This document shows, in pieces, positions 55,965 through 64,000 of a DNA stretch of 64,000 nucleotides. The DNA is taken from positions 186,001 to 250,000 of the forward strand of contig JAGRKE010000002.1 of the NCBI GenBank assembly GCA_020442385.1, in the 5' to 3' direction. The translations under genes and the position numbers were made by a program. This DNA is from Alphaproteobacteria bacterium (GTDB taxonomy: Bacteria > Pseudomonadota > Alphaproteobacteria > Micavibrionales > Micavibrionaceae). The notes under the pieces are model-generated. The model was not told where the DNA came from. It made no database searches and worked only from the letters and a program-made list of their open reading frames with translations. Each line of letters starts with the position of its first letter. Position 1 is the stretch's first letter.

Positions 55965-56726
55965 CTGCCCGTCAAACACATACGCCACAGGGCCGGTCAT
56001 GAGAATATGCTCATCTTCGGCCCTGAATTGCATGGAGAGCGTGCCGCCATCCATCTGAATGTCTGCCGCATCCTGCACCAAACCGCGTGAAATGGCGGCC
56101 GCGAATACCGCGCACGCACCAGAACCACAGGCCAGCGTCACCCCGGCCCCGCGCTCCCAGACACGCACACGGATTGAGCCGTCCGCCTGCAAGTGCGCGA
56201 ACTCAACATTCGTTCCACCGGGAAATATCTCATCATTCTCAACCGTCGGGCCTAAATGCTCTATCGCAATCTCCTCCGCGTCGTTAACAAAGAACACGCA
56301 GTGCGGGTTACCCATATTGACCAAGAGCGGCTCATAAGCCATGGCTGGGCCAAGATCGGTGTCTTGAATGCTGATCGGCGCGCCCATATCGACCTCAACC
56401 AAATTTTCACCGACCAAACGCGCGGGCAAAACGCCGGTCAGGGTTTCGATTGTACAATCCTCACGCCCCTGCTCGCTCATATATATGTGCGCCACGCAGC
56501 GCGTCGCGTTGCCGCACGCCTCGGCTTCCGATGCGTCGGGGTTATAAATGCGCATAAATAAATCAGCCTGCTCAGAAGGCTCCATCACGATCAGCTGATC
56601 ACACCCAACACCGAAATGGCGATCACAGATATGCTGAATTTGCGCAGGCGCAAGGGCTTCCCGACCATCTCTTTGGTCGAGAATAACAAAATCATTGCCA
56701 CGCCCGTGCATCTTTTTAAATTCCAT
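55953..56726 (-). CDS. dapF: Diaminopimelate epimerase
   Basis: 257 aa. Cofactor-free interconversion of LL- and meso-diaminopimelate, feeding lysA and peptidoglycan. The two catalytic Cys are in ACGNATRC and CGSGACAVF, and the start MHGRGNDFVILD is typical. ATG 56726 has AGGGA 6 nt upstream; a longer frame reaching into the ffh leader is not supported. It is slightly short but complete. Confidence 0.95.
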   Translation of the reverse strand: MEFKKMHGRGNDFVILDQRDGREALAPAQIQHICDRHFGVGCDQLIVMEPSEQADLFMRIYNPDASEAEACGNATRCVAHIYMSEQGREDCTIETLTGVLPARLVGENLVEVDMGAPISIQDTDLGPAMAYEPLLVNMGNPHCVFFVNDAEEIAIEHLGPTVENDEIFPGGTNVEFAHLQADGSIRVRVWERGAGVTLACGSGACAVFAAAISRGLVQDAADIQMDGGTLSMQFRAEDEHILMTGPVAYVFDGQLKS

Positions 56727-56742
56727 TAAATGTCCCTTTTTC

Positions 56743-56771
56743 TTGACATGCGGCACTAATATGCATACTTT
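56743..56771 (+). promoter_or_regulatory. Probable ffh promoter
   Basis: TTGACA (56743-56748), a 17-bp spacer and TACTTT (56766-56771). Transcription would start near 56778, giving a leader of about 180 bases before ffh. Confidence 0.6.
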
Positions 56772-56777
56772 CCACCC

Positions 56778-56957
56778 AAATTTCCACTGACATTGTTGTT
56801 TTGTCAGTGCCCAAGCACTTTCGAGGTGCAGGTATCCCCCGCTCGGCGAATTTACGCTCAGCGGGGCTAAACGCCTTTGGCGTCCCCGCAAAAGCGGGGA
56901 TCTGTTAGTAACAAGATAAAGATTCCCGCTTGCGCGGGAAAAGCAGTAAGCGAAGAA
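56778..56957 (+). promoter_or_regulatory. Highly structured ffh leader
   Basis: Successive stem-loops: CACTGACA/TGTCAGTG (56785-56809), GCACTT/AGGTGC (about 56815-56829), CCCCGCT/AGCGGGG (56837-56866), ACGCC/GGCGT (about 56871-56883), then the two hairpins of the composite repeat (56881-56940). No poly-T end is seen. It could be a regulatory 5' UTR or a small RNA; neither family is recognised. Confidence 0.5.
56881..56942 (+). repeat. Composite palindromic element, copy 3 (upstream of ffh)
   Basis: GTCCCCGC / GCGGGGATC followed by ATTCCCGC (56922-56929) / GCGGGAAA, the same order and orientation as at 4-64 and 21410-21472. It ends about 16 nt before the ffh ATG and, if read through, would add IPACAGK-type residues. 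Confidence 0.78.
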
Positions 56958-58520
56958 ATGTTTGAAAGTTTGAGTGATAAATTAGGTGGTGTTTTTAGCA
57001 AGCTGCGCGGTAAAGGCAGCCTAAGCGAGAACGATGTCATGGCCGTGAGCCGTGAGATCCGCGTCGCGCTGCTTGAGGCCGATGTTGCCCTGCCCGTGGT
57101 GAAAGACTTCGTCACCTCCATCAAGGAAAAAGCCGTTGGCGAAGCCGTTATTAAGGGCGTAAATCCCGGCCAGCAAGTCATCAAGATCGTTCACGACGCG
57201 CTTGTTGAAATGCTGGGCAGCGAAGCGCAAGAGCTTCAATTTGCCTCCCCCCCATGCGCTTATCTTATGGTCGGTCTGCAAGGATCGGGTAAAACGACCT
57301 CGACCGCCAAAATCGCAAAAATCCTGACCGAGAAGCACAATAAAAAGGTGCTGATGGCCTCTTTGGACATCTACCGCCCGGCCGCGCAAGAGCAGCTGAA
57401 ACAGCTGGGCGAGCAAACGGGGATTGCGACCTTAGAGATTATCGAAGGCCAGAAGCCCGTCGACATTGCCAAGCGCGCGATGGATACCGGCCGTAAAGAG
57501 GGCTTTGATGTTGTCATGCTCGACACCGCTGGCCGCCTGTCTATCGATGAAGAGATGATGGCCGAAGCCAATGCGGTGCAAAAAGCAACCAACCCGATTG
57601 AAACCCTGCTGGTTGCCGATGCGATGACAGGGCAAGACGCGGTGCAAACCGCCAAGGCCTTTGATGAGGCTGTAGGGCTTACCGGCATTATGCTGACACG
57701 CGTTGATGGCGATGCGCGCGGCGGCGCGGCGATGAGCATGAAGGCCGTCACAGGCAAGCCGATTAAGCTGATCGGTGTCGGTGAAAAATGGACGGAGATA
57801 GAAACCTTCCACCCCGACCGTATCGCGGGCCGCATTTTGGGCATGGGCGATATTGTGTCTTTGGTTGAAAAGGCCGCCGAGACGGTTGATCGCGCCGAGG
57901 CCGAAAAAATGGCCAAGAAATTCAAAAAAGGCCAGTTCGATTTTAATGACCTGCTCTCTCAGATGCAGCAAATGAAGAAAATGGGCGGCATGGGCGCAAT
58001 GATGAAAATGCTTCCCGGTCTTGGCCAAATGGCTGGCCAGCTGGAAGAAGCGGGCGTTGATGACTCCATGATCAAGCGCCAAGAAGCCATTATCTTTTCC
58101 ATGACTGTGCAAGAGCGCGAAAAGCCGGACCTTTTGAATGCCAAGCGCAAACAGCGCATCGCCGCAGGGTCGGGCACAAGCGTGCAACAGGTTAATCAGC
58201 TGGTAAAACAGCTCAAACAAATGCAAACCGTCATGAAACGCATGAAGAAAATGGGCATGGGCGGCATGATGAAACAGATGAAGGGCCTGATGGGCGGAAA
58301 GATGGACGAGCTGGAGATGATGGCACAGTCCATGGATCCCGACGGTCTTGGCGCCGATATGGCCGCCCTTGAAGATAATGCGGGCCCATTGGGGCCCAAC
58401 CCGTTCGCCAGTGGCAACGGATTAAAGCCCGGTGCGGGCCTGCCCTCCGATTTGGAGAGCCTACTTGGAAATTCCTCCCATGGTGGGAAGAAAAAAGATC
58501 GCAAAAAGAAAAAGCGATAA
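56958..58520 (+). CDS. ffh: Signal recognition particle protein Ffh
   Basis: 520 aa. SRP54 GTPase that binds 4.5S RNA and nascent signal sequences. G1 GLQGSGKTTSTAK, G3 DTAGRLSIDE, G4 TRVDGDARGG, then a Met-rich M domain (about 325-455) with the RNA-binding GSGTSVQQVNQL. A Gly/Lys-rich tail ends the protein. ATG 56958 (MFESLSDKLGGVF) matches the family; 27 upstream in-frame codons are repeat-derived and rejected. It heads the rpsP-rimM-trmD-rplS run. Confidence 0.96.
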   Translation: MFESLSDKLGGVFSKLRGKGSLSENDVMAVSREIRVALLEADVALPVVKDFVTSIKEKAVGEAVIKGVNPGQQVIKIVHDALVEMLGSEAQELQFASPPCAYLMVGLQGSGKTTSTAKIAKILTEKHNKKVLMASLDIYRPAAQEQLKQLGEQTGIATLEIIEGQKPVDIAKRAMDTGRKEGFDVVMLDTAGRLSIDEEMMAEANAVQKATNPIETLLVADAMTGQDAVQTAKAFDEAVGLTGIMLTRVDGDARGGAAMSMKAVTGKPIKLIGVGEKWTEIETFHPDRIAGRILGMGDIVSLVEKAAETVDRAEAEKMAKKFKKGQFDFNDLLSQMQQMKKMGGMGAMMKMLPGLGQMAGQLEEAGVDDSMIKRQEAIIFSMTVQEREKPDLLNAKRKQRIAAGSGTSVQQVNQLVKQLKQMQTVMKRMKKMGMGGMMKQMKGLMGGKMDELEMMAQSMDPDGLGADMAALEDNAGPLGPNPFASGNGLKPGAGLPSDLESLLGNSSHGGKKKDRKKKKR

Positions 58521-58565
58521 TTGTTTAGTGACGACTGACTTAACTTTTTAAAGGAGAAAACTGAA

Positions 58566-59024
58566 ATGGCACTATCAATCAGACTATCACGAGGCGGACG
58601 TAAGAACCGTCCATTTTACCGCATTGTTGTGGCGGACAAGCGCATGCCGCGCGATGGCCGTTACATCGAGCGTTTGGGTACATACAACCCGCTTTTGAAT
58701 GACGACAATGAAAACCGCGTACAGCTTGTAAAAGACCGCATCGAATACTGGCTGAGCCAGGGTGCGAAACCATCCGAGCGTGTTGCGATTTTCCTTGGTA
58801 AAGCCGGCATTATCGACATGCCTGCACAGCCTGAGCGTCCAAATAAATCAAAGCCTTCTGAAAAGACTTTGATGCGCATTCAGGACAAGAAAGACAAGCA
58901 AGCTGCTGCTGAGGACGCTGCGTCAGCGGAAGCTCCAGCTGAAGCGCCTGCGGAGGAAGCAAAAGCTGAGGAACCAGCTGCTGAAGCGGAAGCTCCGGCG
59001 GACGAAGAAACGAAAGCAGAGTAA
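58566..59024 (+). CDS. rpsP: 30S ribosomal protein S16
   Basis: 152 aa. The core (residues 1-85, [20 protein letters not shown]) is standard bS16. A long Ala/Glu/Pro-rich acidic tail follows (about 110-152), longer than the E. coli protein; tails of this kind occur in alphaproteobacteria. AAGGAG lies 8 nt before the start. rimM follows after 9 bases. Confidence 0.97.
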   Translation: MALSIRLSRGGRKNRPFYRIVVADKRMPRDGRYIERLGTYNPLLNDDNENRVQLVKDRIEYWLSQGAKPSERVAIFLGKAGIIDMPAQPERPNKSKPSEKTLMRIQDKKDKQAAAEDAASAEAPAEAPAEEAKAEEPAAEAEAPADEETKAE

Positions 59025-59033
59025 TCTCCTTTC

Positions 59034-59543
59034 ATGTCATTTCAGGATCAAGACCAACCTGCGGGCCGCGCGTGTATCGGTAAAATCGCCGATGCGCATG
59101 GCATCCGCGGGTTGGTTAAGATCCGGCTTTTTGACATTGATGCCGCTTTGCTGGCCGAGGCGGATCATGTTTATACAAACGAAACAGGCGATGAACGCCT
59201 GTCCATCACTTTAAAAAACCAATCCGGCAAATATTATCTGGCCGCCATTGAGGGCGTAGAGGATCGCAACCGCGCAGAAGAGCTTAAAGGCACGCAGCTT
59301 TATATTGAGGCCGCCCTTGTGCCCGAAAGCGATGTGCCGGACATAATCGGCTTTCGCGTTTTGGATGATCAGGGCAAAGAGATTGGCGCAGTCATCGCGC
59401 TAGAGAATTTCGGTGCCAGCGATCTGGTTGAAATACAGCCCGCAACGGATAAGCCCTATTACATTCCGCTGACAAAGGATTTCGTGCCTCATATTGATTT
59501 CGAAGGCAAGACAATCACCATCAATCCCATTACAATGATTTAG
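59034..59543 (+). CDS. rimM: Ribosome maturation factor RimM
   Basis: 169 aa. Assists 30S 3' domain assembly and binds S19. The N-terminal RimM domain starts CIGKIADAHGIRGLVKI. A PRC-barrel C-terminus has IGFRVLDDQGKEIGAVIALENFGASDLVEI (key part DDQGKEIG) and YYIPLTKDFVPHID. It sits in the invariant rpsP-rimM-trmD order, 2 bases before trmD. Confidence 0.95.
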   Translation: MSFQDQDQPAGRACIGKIADAHGIRGLVKIRLFDIDAALLAEADHVYTNETGDERLSITLKNQSGKYYLAAIEGVEDRNRAEELKGTQLYIEAALVPESDVPDIIGFRVLDDQGKEIGAVIALENFGASDLVEIQPATDKPYYIPLTKDFVPHIDFEGKTITINPITMI

Positions 59544-59545
59544 TT

Positions 59546-60244
59546 ATGAATTGGCATGTTAACATTTTAACCCTGTTCCCCGAGATGTTTCCCGGATCGC
59601 TGGGGCAGAGCTTGAGCGGAAAAGCGCTCGATCGCGGGGATTGGTCTTATTCCTGCGTCAATATTCGTGATTTTGGCGAAGGCGTGCACAAAACCGTGGA
59701 CGATACGCCCTATGGCGGCGGCGCGGGCATGGTGATGCGGGCCGATATCATTGAAAGCGCCCTGCTCTCGGTTGAAAATCCGGGCCGAAAAATTTATCTC
59801 TCCCCGCGCGGAAAACCGCTTACGCAGGCGCTGGTGCAGGAATTTTCACAAGAGCCAGCCCTGACTTTGCTCTGCGGGCGTTATGAGGGTGTGGATCAGC
59901 GTGTTTTGGATGCGCATGAGTTTGAAGAGGTTAGCATCGGCGATTATGTGCTCTCGGGCGGTGAACCGGCCGCGCTGATCTTGATGGATGCGTGCATCCG
60001 CCTGCTGCCCGGCGTGATGGGCAATGACGAAACCGTCAGTGAAGAGAGCTTTTCCGAAGGCGCAGGCGGGATGCTGGAATATCCGCATTATACACGCCCG
60101 GCAGACTGGCAAAGCGCCTCTGGGGATGTTTTAAGTGTTCCCGAAGTCCTCACCAGTGGAAATCACGCCAAAATCGAGGAATGGAGACGCGCGCAATCAG
60201 AAAAACTGACCGCCGCGCGCCGCCCGGATTTACTGAAAAAATAG
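59546..60244 (+). CDS. trmD: tRNA (guanine37-N1)-methyltransferase
   Basis: 232 aa. SPOUT-class enzyme making m1G37, which prevents +1 frameshifting. The trefoil-knot SAM site is LCGRYEGVDQRV and SIGDYVLSGGEPAALILMDA (key part IGDYVLSGGE). Also conserved: NIRDFGEGVHKTVDDTPYGGGAGMVM (key part DDTPYGGGAGM) and the catalytic-Asp region LPGVMGND. Length is normal. Confidence 0.97.
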   Translation: MNWHVNILTLFPEMFPGSLGQSLSGKALDRGDWSYSCVNIRDFGEGVHKTVDDTPYGGGAGMVMRADIIESALLSVENPGRKIYLSPRGKPLTQALVQEFSQEPALTLLCGRYEGVDQRVLDAHEFEEVSIGDYVLSGGEPAALILMDACIRLLPGVMGNDETVSEESFSEGAGGMLEYPHYTRPADWQSASGDVLSVPEVLTSGNHAKIEEWRRAQSEKLTAARRPDLLKK

Positions 60245-60374
60245 CGTTTATTTCCTTGTAATTTATAGATCACGCCTGTATAAAGGCGCGAATTTGGATT
60301 TAATCCATGAAAAAGATAAATGATCCGCCAGGCTGTTGCTTGATTATCGGGATCGAAAAATAAGGACGAAGACA

Positions 60375-60905
60375 ATGAATACAGTACAGAAATTTGAAGC
60401 CAAAGAATTGGCAAAAATCCAGGAAAGCAAACAGGTTCCTGATTTCGCCCCAGGCGACACCGTTAAAGTAAACGTAAAAGTTAAGGAAGGCTCACGCGAG
60501 CGTATCCAGGCTTATGAAGGCGTTTGTATCGCCCGTAAAGGCGCAGGCCTGAGCGAAACGTTTACAGTTCGCAAAATCAGCTATAACGAAGGCGTTGAGC
60601 GTGTATTCCCACTGTGGAGCACACGCGTAGACAGCATCGAGCTGATCCGTCGCGGTTCTGTTCGCCGTGCAAAGCTTTACTATCTGCGCGATCTGCGCGG
60701 TAAGAAAGCCCGTATTTCCGAGCGTACATCAGGCGTTGGTATCGAAGCCCGCGACGAAGAAGCCGCCAAGGCCGAAAAGCAAGCCAAGCGCGCCGAAAAA
60801 GAAGAAGCAAAGAAGGCTAAAAAGGCTGCTAAAAAGGATAAGTCAAAGGCAAAAGCCGCTGCTCCTAAAAAAGCCGCTAAAAAAGAAAGCGCCGCTGAAG
60901 AATAA
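60375..60905 (+). CDS. rplS: 50S ribosomal protein L19
   Basis: 176 aa. The core (about 1-115) is standard bL19: [22 protein letters not shown] (key part [10 protein letters not shown]), [10 protein letters not shown] and [20 protein letters not shown] (key part [10 protein letters not shown]). A Lys/Ala-rich basic tail of about 55 residues follows, whereas many bL19 proteins end near 115-120. ATG 60375 has AAGGA about 9 nt upstream. The 130-base gap before it holds two short hairpins (CGCCT/AGGCG near 60276 and GGATT/AATCC near 60297). Confidence 0.96.
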   Translation: MNTVQKFEAKELAKIQESKQVPDFAPGDTVKVNVKVKEGSRERIQAYEGVCIARKGAGLSETFTVRKISYNEGVERVFPLWSTRVDSIELIRRGSVRRAKLYYLRDLRGKKARISERTSGVGIEARDEEAAKAEKQAKRAEKEEAKKAKKAAKKDKSKAKAAAPKKAAKKESAAEE

Positions 60906-60932
60906 GAGCGCTTCTCACATACGAGATATAAA

Positions 60933-60960
60933 AAACCCGGCCTATTCGCCGGGTTTTTTG
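60933..60960 (+). terminator. Terminator after rplS
   Basis: An AACCCGGC / GCCGGGTT stem followed by a T-run ends the rpsP-rplS transcript and separates it from the convergent orphan. Confidence 0.9.
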
Positions 60961-60982
60961 CTTCTATCGTTGGAGAAAATTC

Positions 60983-61543
60983 TTACATTTTGAAATCTTG
61001 AACGACGCAAGGAACAGGTTCGCCCTTTTCAAGAAGGTCTTCACCGATTTCTTCAAAGCGGTCTTCGATATCTTCTTGCCTGCCTTCTAGCTCCTTGACT
61101 TTGTCAACCAAATCATCCAGCTCATCAAGTATTTTAACAATGCCGCCTTTGCCACTGACCATTGTTAATTCGCCCAATTTGCTCTCGATCTTTGCCTGCA
61201 TTTTATCAAGACCATCTAGACCATAATCGTCTACACTCATTGTTGTGTTTTCTTCGATGAGGTCTTTCGCTTGCTTCAAAACCTCATAACGTTCTTTCGC
61301 CGCATCGCTGTAATCATTTTTCAGATCATCGAGTGTGCGCGGCGGGTTATCTCTACATAATTTCTGGTAATCTGCTTCATTAAGATAATAAACATCATCG
61401 AAACCTACGCCCATAAAACCCTTGAACTGATGCACCATATATTGCTTCACGCCGTCATGCTCGCGAACACCCAACAAAATAGGCTCGCTTGTGACCGGGT
61501 CATTTGATTGACGATTAAAAACTGCGGAAAGTTCGCTGACCAT
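60983..61543 (-). CDS. Hypothetical protein with C-terminal coiled coil
   Basis: 186 aa. The N-terminal half has IILLGVREHDGVKQYMVHQF-like sequence (key part REHDGVKQYMVHQ). The C-terminal half (about 105-180) is a long acidic heptad region (KILDELDDLVDKVKELEGRQ) predicted as a coiled coil. No family recognised and no signal peptide. ATG 61543 has GAGGG 7 nt upstream. It is AT-rich and lies between rplS and leuC. Confidence 0.65.
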   Translation of the reverse strand: MVSELSAVFNRQSNDPVTSEPILLGVREHDGVKQYMVHQFKGFMGVGFDDVYYLNEADYQKLCRDNPPRTLDDLKNDYSDAAKERYEVLKQAKDLIEENTTMSVDDYGLDGLDKMQAKIESKLGELTMVSGKGGIVKILDELDDLVDKVKELEGRQEDIEDRFEEIGEDLLEKGEPVPCVVQDFKM

Positions 61544-61950
61544 GATACTACCCTCTATTCCCGTCGTTTGTCCTTTAACACACCTTATTTTCAAAGCTAC
61601 GCTGCAGGCTTATACTTGCCTTTATGCCCAACTCTGCCTAAAAGTTTAGGCTGCAAATGTTAAAAAGCCCTTAAAACCCTAAAAAATATGTTGGGTCAAA
61701 ACTCATAATTCTTGTTCAATTCTGTTCAAAAATAAGAAGAAAAGAGCGAATTTTGACTGCGAAAGGACATGCAGAGCATATTCAAGCAGGCAAAATGATG
61801 CGATTTTCTTTTTATTTTTGAACCTTCTAAAGGCGCCGCAAATTTTTGCATCTGGACTTTCAAACCAATTGTCATTAGCTATTGCTAGTAACTGCTTGGT
61901 TTTCAAGCCCATCTATCAAAAATTTGACTGGCGCAGAATAGACAAGAATT
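61544..61950. other. AT-rich intergenic region before leuC
   Basis: 407 bp with no convincing gene. It contains a perfect 23-bp inverted repeat (61693-61715 and 61942-61964) bounding about 226 bp, and a TTGACT...CATATT promoter-like pair near 61755-61785. The leuC promoter must lie here. Confidence 0.55.
61693..61715 (+). repeat. Left arm of 23-bp inverted repeat
   Basis: GGGTCAAAACTCATAATTCT plus TGT is the exact reverse complement of 61942-61964. A weaker match (ATTCTG) extends a few bases further into the enclosed segment on both sides. Confidence 0.9.
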
Positions 61951-61964
61951 ATGAGTTTTGACCC
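61942..61964 (-). repeat. Right arm of 23-bp inverted repeat, containing the leuC start codon
   Basis: Exact reverse complement of 61693-61715. It includes ATG 61951 and the first codons of leuC (MSFDP). The arms enclose 226 bp. Confidence 0.9.
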
Positions 61965-63363
61965 CAAATCACGCACTTTATTCGAAAAAATCTGGGATGA
62001 TCACGTTGTAAGCCGCGCTGAGGACGGCACATGCCTGATTTACATCGACCGCCATCTGGTGCATGAAGTGACTTCTCCGCAGGCGTTTGAGGGCCTGAGA
62101 GCCGCCGGGAGGCCCGTGCGCCGGACCGATTGCACATTGGCGGTAATGGACCATAATGTCCCCACCACAGACCGCTCACAGCCAATTGCAGAGGAAAATA
62201 GCCGCATTCAGGTTGAAACCCTGCGCAAAAACTGCGAAGAATTTGGCGTACAACTCTTTGATTTAAAAGATAAAAGACAGGGTATCGTCCATATTATCGG
62301 CCCCGAGCAAGGCTTCACCCAGCCCGGCATGACCATTGTGTGTGGTGACAGCCATACATCCACCCACGGCGCATTCGGCGCGCTGGCCTTCGGGATTGGC
62401 ACAAGCGAGGTTGAGCACGTTTTAGCCACACAAACCCTGATACAGAAACCGGCGAAAAACATGCGCATTACCGTTAACGGGGCTTTGCCAACGGGCGTAA
62501 CGGCCAAGGACATGATCTTGCACATTATCGGCATCATCGGAACAGCCGGCGGCACAGGACATGTGATTGAATATGCGGGTGAAGCAGTTAAAAACCTGTC
62601 CATGGAAGGCCGCATGACGATTTGCAACATGTCGATTGAAGCGGGCGCGCGCGCAGGACTGGTCGCCCCTGATGAAACCACCTTCAACTATATTAAGGGC
62701 CGCCCGATGGCTCCGACGCCAGAAAATTGGGACAAGGCCGTTGCGTACTGGACAACGCTTTATTCAGACGAAGGCGCGACGTACAACAAAGATATTGTGG
62801 TTGAGGCCGAAACAATCGCCCCCACAGTTACATGGGGCACAACCCCGGAAGATGTCGTGCCGATCACCGGCTGCGTCCCTGCCCCGGAGGATTTTGAGGA
62901 TGCGAACAAGCAAGCCTCGGCAAAAAGAATGCTGGAGTATATGGGCTTGAGTGCTGGCACGAAAATGCAAGACATTACGATTGATAAGGTCTTTATCGGA
63001 TCATGTACCAATGCGCGGATTGAAGATTTGCGTGAGGTCGCCAAAATCGCGGACGGAAAGAAAGTGGCTAAGGGCGTCGAGGCGATGATCGTCCCCGGCT
63101 CCGGCCTTGTCAAAGAAATGGCCGAGATGGAAGGGCTGGATAAAATCTTTATCGAGGCCGGGTTTGACTGGCGCGAGCCCGGATGTTCGATGTGCTTGGG
63201 TATGAACCCGGATCAGCTCAAGCCCGGAGAGCGCTGCGCCTCCACCTCCAACCGCAATTTCGAAGGCCGCCAAGGGCGCGGCGGGCGCACACACCTGATG
63301 AGCCCAGCCATGGCCACAGCCGCAGCGATAACAGGAAAGTTAAGCGATGTCCGTGATCTCTAA
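61951..63363 (+). CDS. leuC: 3-Isopropylmalate dehydratase large subunit
   Basis: 470 aa. Aconitase-family enzyme of leucine synthesis, active with LeuD. The [4Fe-4S] Cys are in [14 protein letters not shown] and [11 protein letters not shown]. Other motifs: [37 protein letters not shown] (key part [12 protein letters not shown]) and [21 protein letters not shown] (key part NRNFEGRQG). The start lies inside an inverted repeat and has only a weak ribosome-binding site. leuD, which normally follows, is replaced by an HD-GYP-like gene overlapping the stop. Confidence 0.97.
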   Translation: MSFDPKSRTLFEKIWDDHVVSRAEDGTCLIYIDRHLVHEVTSPQAFEGLRAAGRPVRRTDCTLAVMDHNVPTTDRSQPIAEENSRIQVETLRKNCEEFGVQLFDLKDKRQGIVHIIGPEQGFTQPGMTIVCGDSHTSTHGAFGALAFGIGTSEVEHVLATQTLIQKPAKNMRITVNGALPTGVTAKDMILHIIGIIGTAGGTGHVIEYAGEAVKNLSMEGRMTICNMSIEAGARAGLVAPDETTFNYIKGRPMAPTPENWDKAVAYWTTLYSDEGATYNKDIVVEAETIAPTVTWGTTPEDVVPITGCVPAPEDFEDANKQASAKRMLEYMGLSAGTKMQDITIDKVFIGSCTNARIEDLREVAKIADGKKVAKGVEAMIVPGSGLVKEMAEMEGLDKIFIEAGFDWREPGCSMCLGMNPDQLKPGERCASTSNRNFEGRQGRGGRTHLMSPAMATAAAITGKLSDVRDL

Positions 63364-64000
63364 TACCGATTGGCCCGAGAGCTTCGATTTTGAAACAGAT
63401 GAAACCTGTCAGAGCGTTTTCAAACCTTTTATAGAAGCACAGCTCAACACCTTGCGTGAATTCGATGCCAAGCGCGAGCAATGGTGCCGAGAGAATATGC
63501 CAACAGGCTATTACGTCACCTATAAATTTTACGAGCACACGCACCGCGTATCTGAAGATTTGCGCAAAACCGCACTTCATATCGGTCTGCCTGAAAAAAT
63601 TGCGAATAATCTGTATTGGGCGATGCTGCCACATGATATCGGAAAACAGCTTTTGCCGGTAAACATATGGGATCTTTTCGAAAAGCCCGAAGATGATATC
63701 AAGCGCCTGCGCCGCTCTCATACGGAACTGGGCGTGGAAATCGTTAAAAAGCAGCTTGGCAGTTACGATCATCCCTTTATTGCTTTGTTGAGCGATATCA
63801 TGCTCAACCACCATGAGCAGGTGGATGGCCAAGGCTATCGCGGCCTCAGCGGGGATGCGCTTTCCACCCCTGTACGGCTGGCCTCCATTGTTGAGAGCTA
63901 TGACGGCTGGAGCATTCGCAGACCGCATTTCGGTCGGCGCAACACCTCCCCCGAAGGGGTGATAAACCGCATGCGTGAGGAGAAATCCCACATGTTCGAC
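63347..64000 (+). CDS. HD-GYP-like phosphohydrolase domain protein (partial, runs off window)
   Basis: At least 218 aa; no stop before the window end. HD superfamily metal sites: [11 protein letters not shown], the HD pair in [22 protein letters not shown] and [13 protein letters not shown]. These match the HD-GYP layout, with GYR in place of GYP. HD-GYP proteins hydrolyse cyclic di-GMP; that activity is not assured with this variant. There is no N-terminal receiver or membrane segment. ATG 63347 overlaps the leuC stop by 17 bases. Confidence 0.75.
   Translation, partial: MSVISNTDWPESFDFETDETCQSVFKPFIEAQLNTLREFDAKREQWCRENMPTGYYVTYKFYEHTHRVSEDLRKTALHIGLPEKIANNLYWAMLPHDIGKQLLPVNIWDLFEKPEDDIKRLRRSHTELGVEIVKKQLGSYDHPFIALLSDIMLNHHEQVDGQGYRGLSGDALSTPVRLASIVESYDGWSIRRPHFGRRNTSPEGVINRMREEKSHMFD

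Noticed and set aside
56727..56957. 4.5S RNA gene upstream of ffh
   Set aside because: The region is hairpin-rich, but the conserved SRP RNA core (GGAAGGAAGCAGC-like) is absent.
58900..59020. Possible tandem DNA repeat at the rpsP end
   Set aside because: The Ala/Glu repetition is at protein level; the codons vary, so it is not a DNA tandem array.
61703..61912. 69-aa minus-strand frame inside the inverted-repeat segment
   Set aside because: No ribosome-binding site seen and no recognisable pattern. Its location within the possibly invertible segment keeps it worth a glance, but it is not supported as a gene.
1..64000. tRNA, rRNA and CRISPR signals
   Set aside because: No T-loop-like GGTTCGAATCC contexts, no rRNA motifs and no regularly spaced direct repeats were found by reading.

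Overview
The window looks like the chromosome of an alphaproteobacterium of moderate GC. The evidence is gene content and order: lptM-lysA-TIGR02302-ftsE-ftsX; corC-aroB-aroK next to xerD and accA; bolA / J-domain gene-cobS-cobT; carD next to rpoH; dapF-mtaB-ftsY; and ffh-rpsP-rimM-trmD-rplS-leuC. These arrangements are familiar from Rhodospirillales and Micavibrio-like lineages. The exact genus cannot be read from the sequence. There are no rRNA, tRNA, CRISPR, phage or insertion-sequence genes.

Layout. 1-3.1 kb: etfA, an AT-rich orphan and a pentapeptide-repeat protein. 3.2-12.5 kb: lysine/envelope/division cluster (lptM, lysA, TIGR02302 protein, zinc-ribbon protein, ftsE, ftsX, ydcF-like, a PlsC-DUF2125 fusion). 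12.4-16.6 kb, minus strand: prephenate dehydrogenase, chorismate mutase, methyltransferase, mutT and a parvulin. 16.8-21.6 kb: secA, a FAD oxidoreductase and an aldo/keto reductase. 21.6-24.6 kb, minus strand: corC-like, aroB, aroK. 24.7-30.1 kb: a small membrane protein, xerD, accA, an RHH regulator, bolA, a J-domain protein and cobS. 30.0-36.4 kb: small orphans, cobT, hisS, an exported protein, sufE, clpX. 36.4-43.4 kb: DHH phosphoesterase, photolyase, ldcA, an orphan, carD, a degenerate phosphoesterase, rpoH. 43.4-49.7 kb: M48 protease, SNase-like protein, proline iminopeptidase, pgk, DUF2336 protein, a small disordered protein. 49.7-55.1 kb, minus strand: amn, a frameshifted adenosine deaminase, ftsY, mtaB. 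55.2-64 kb: orphan, dapF, ffh, rpsP-rimM-trmD-rplS, a coiled-coil orphan, leuC and the start of an HD-GYP-like gene cut by the window edge.

Most genes are housekeeping: protein targeting and secretion (secA, ffh, ftsY), division (ftsEX), aromatic amino acid and lysine synthesis, translation, proteolysis and stress control (clpX, rpoH, carD). Several AT-rich orphan genes sit between these otherwise conserved neighbours and look like small insertions.

The most unusual content is in repeats. A palindromic element at 33786-33868 holds the hisS stop codon and the ribosome-binding site, start codon and most of the signal peptide of the next gene. A composite hairpin element occurs three times in one orientation: just before etfA, just before ffh, and as an exact 63-bp in-frame insertion inside the aldo/keto reductase. 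A perfect 23-bp inverted repeat about 230 bp apart includes the leuC start codon and could bound an invertible segment. The ffh leader is a run of about six stem-loops.
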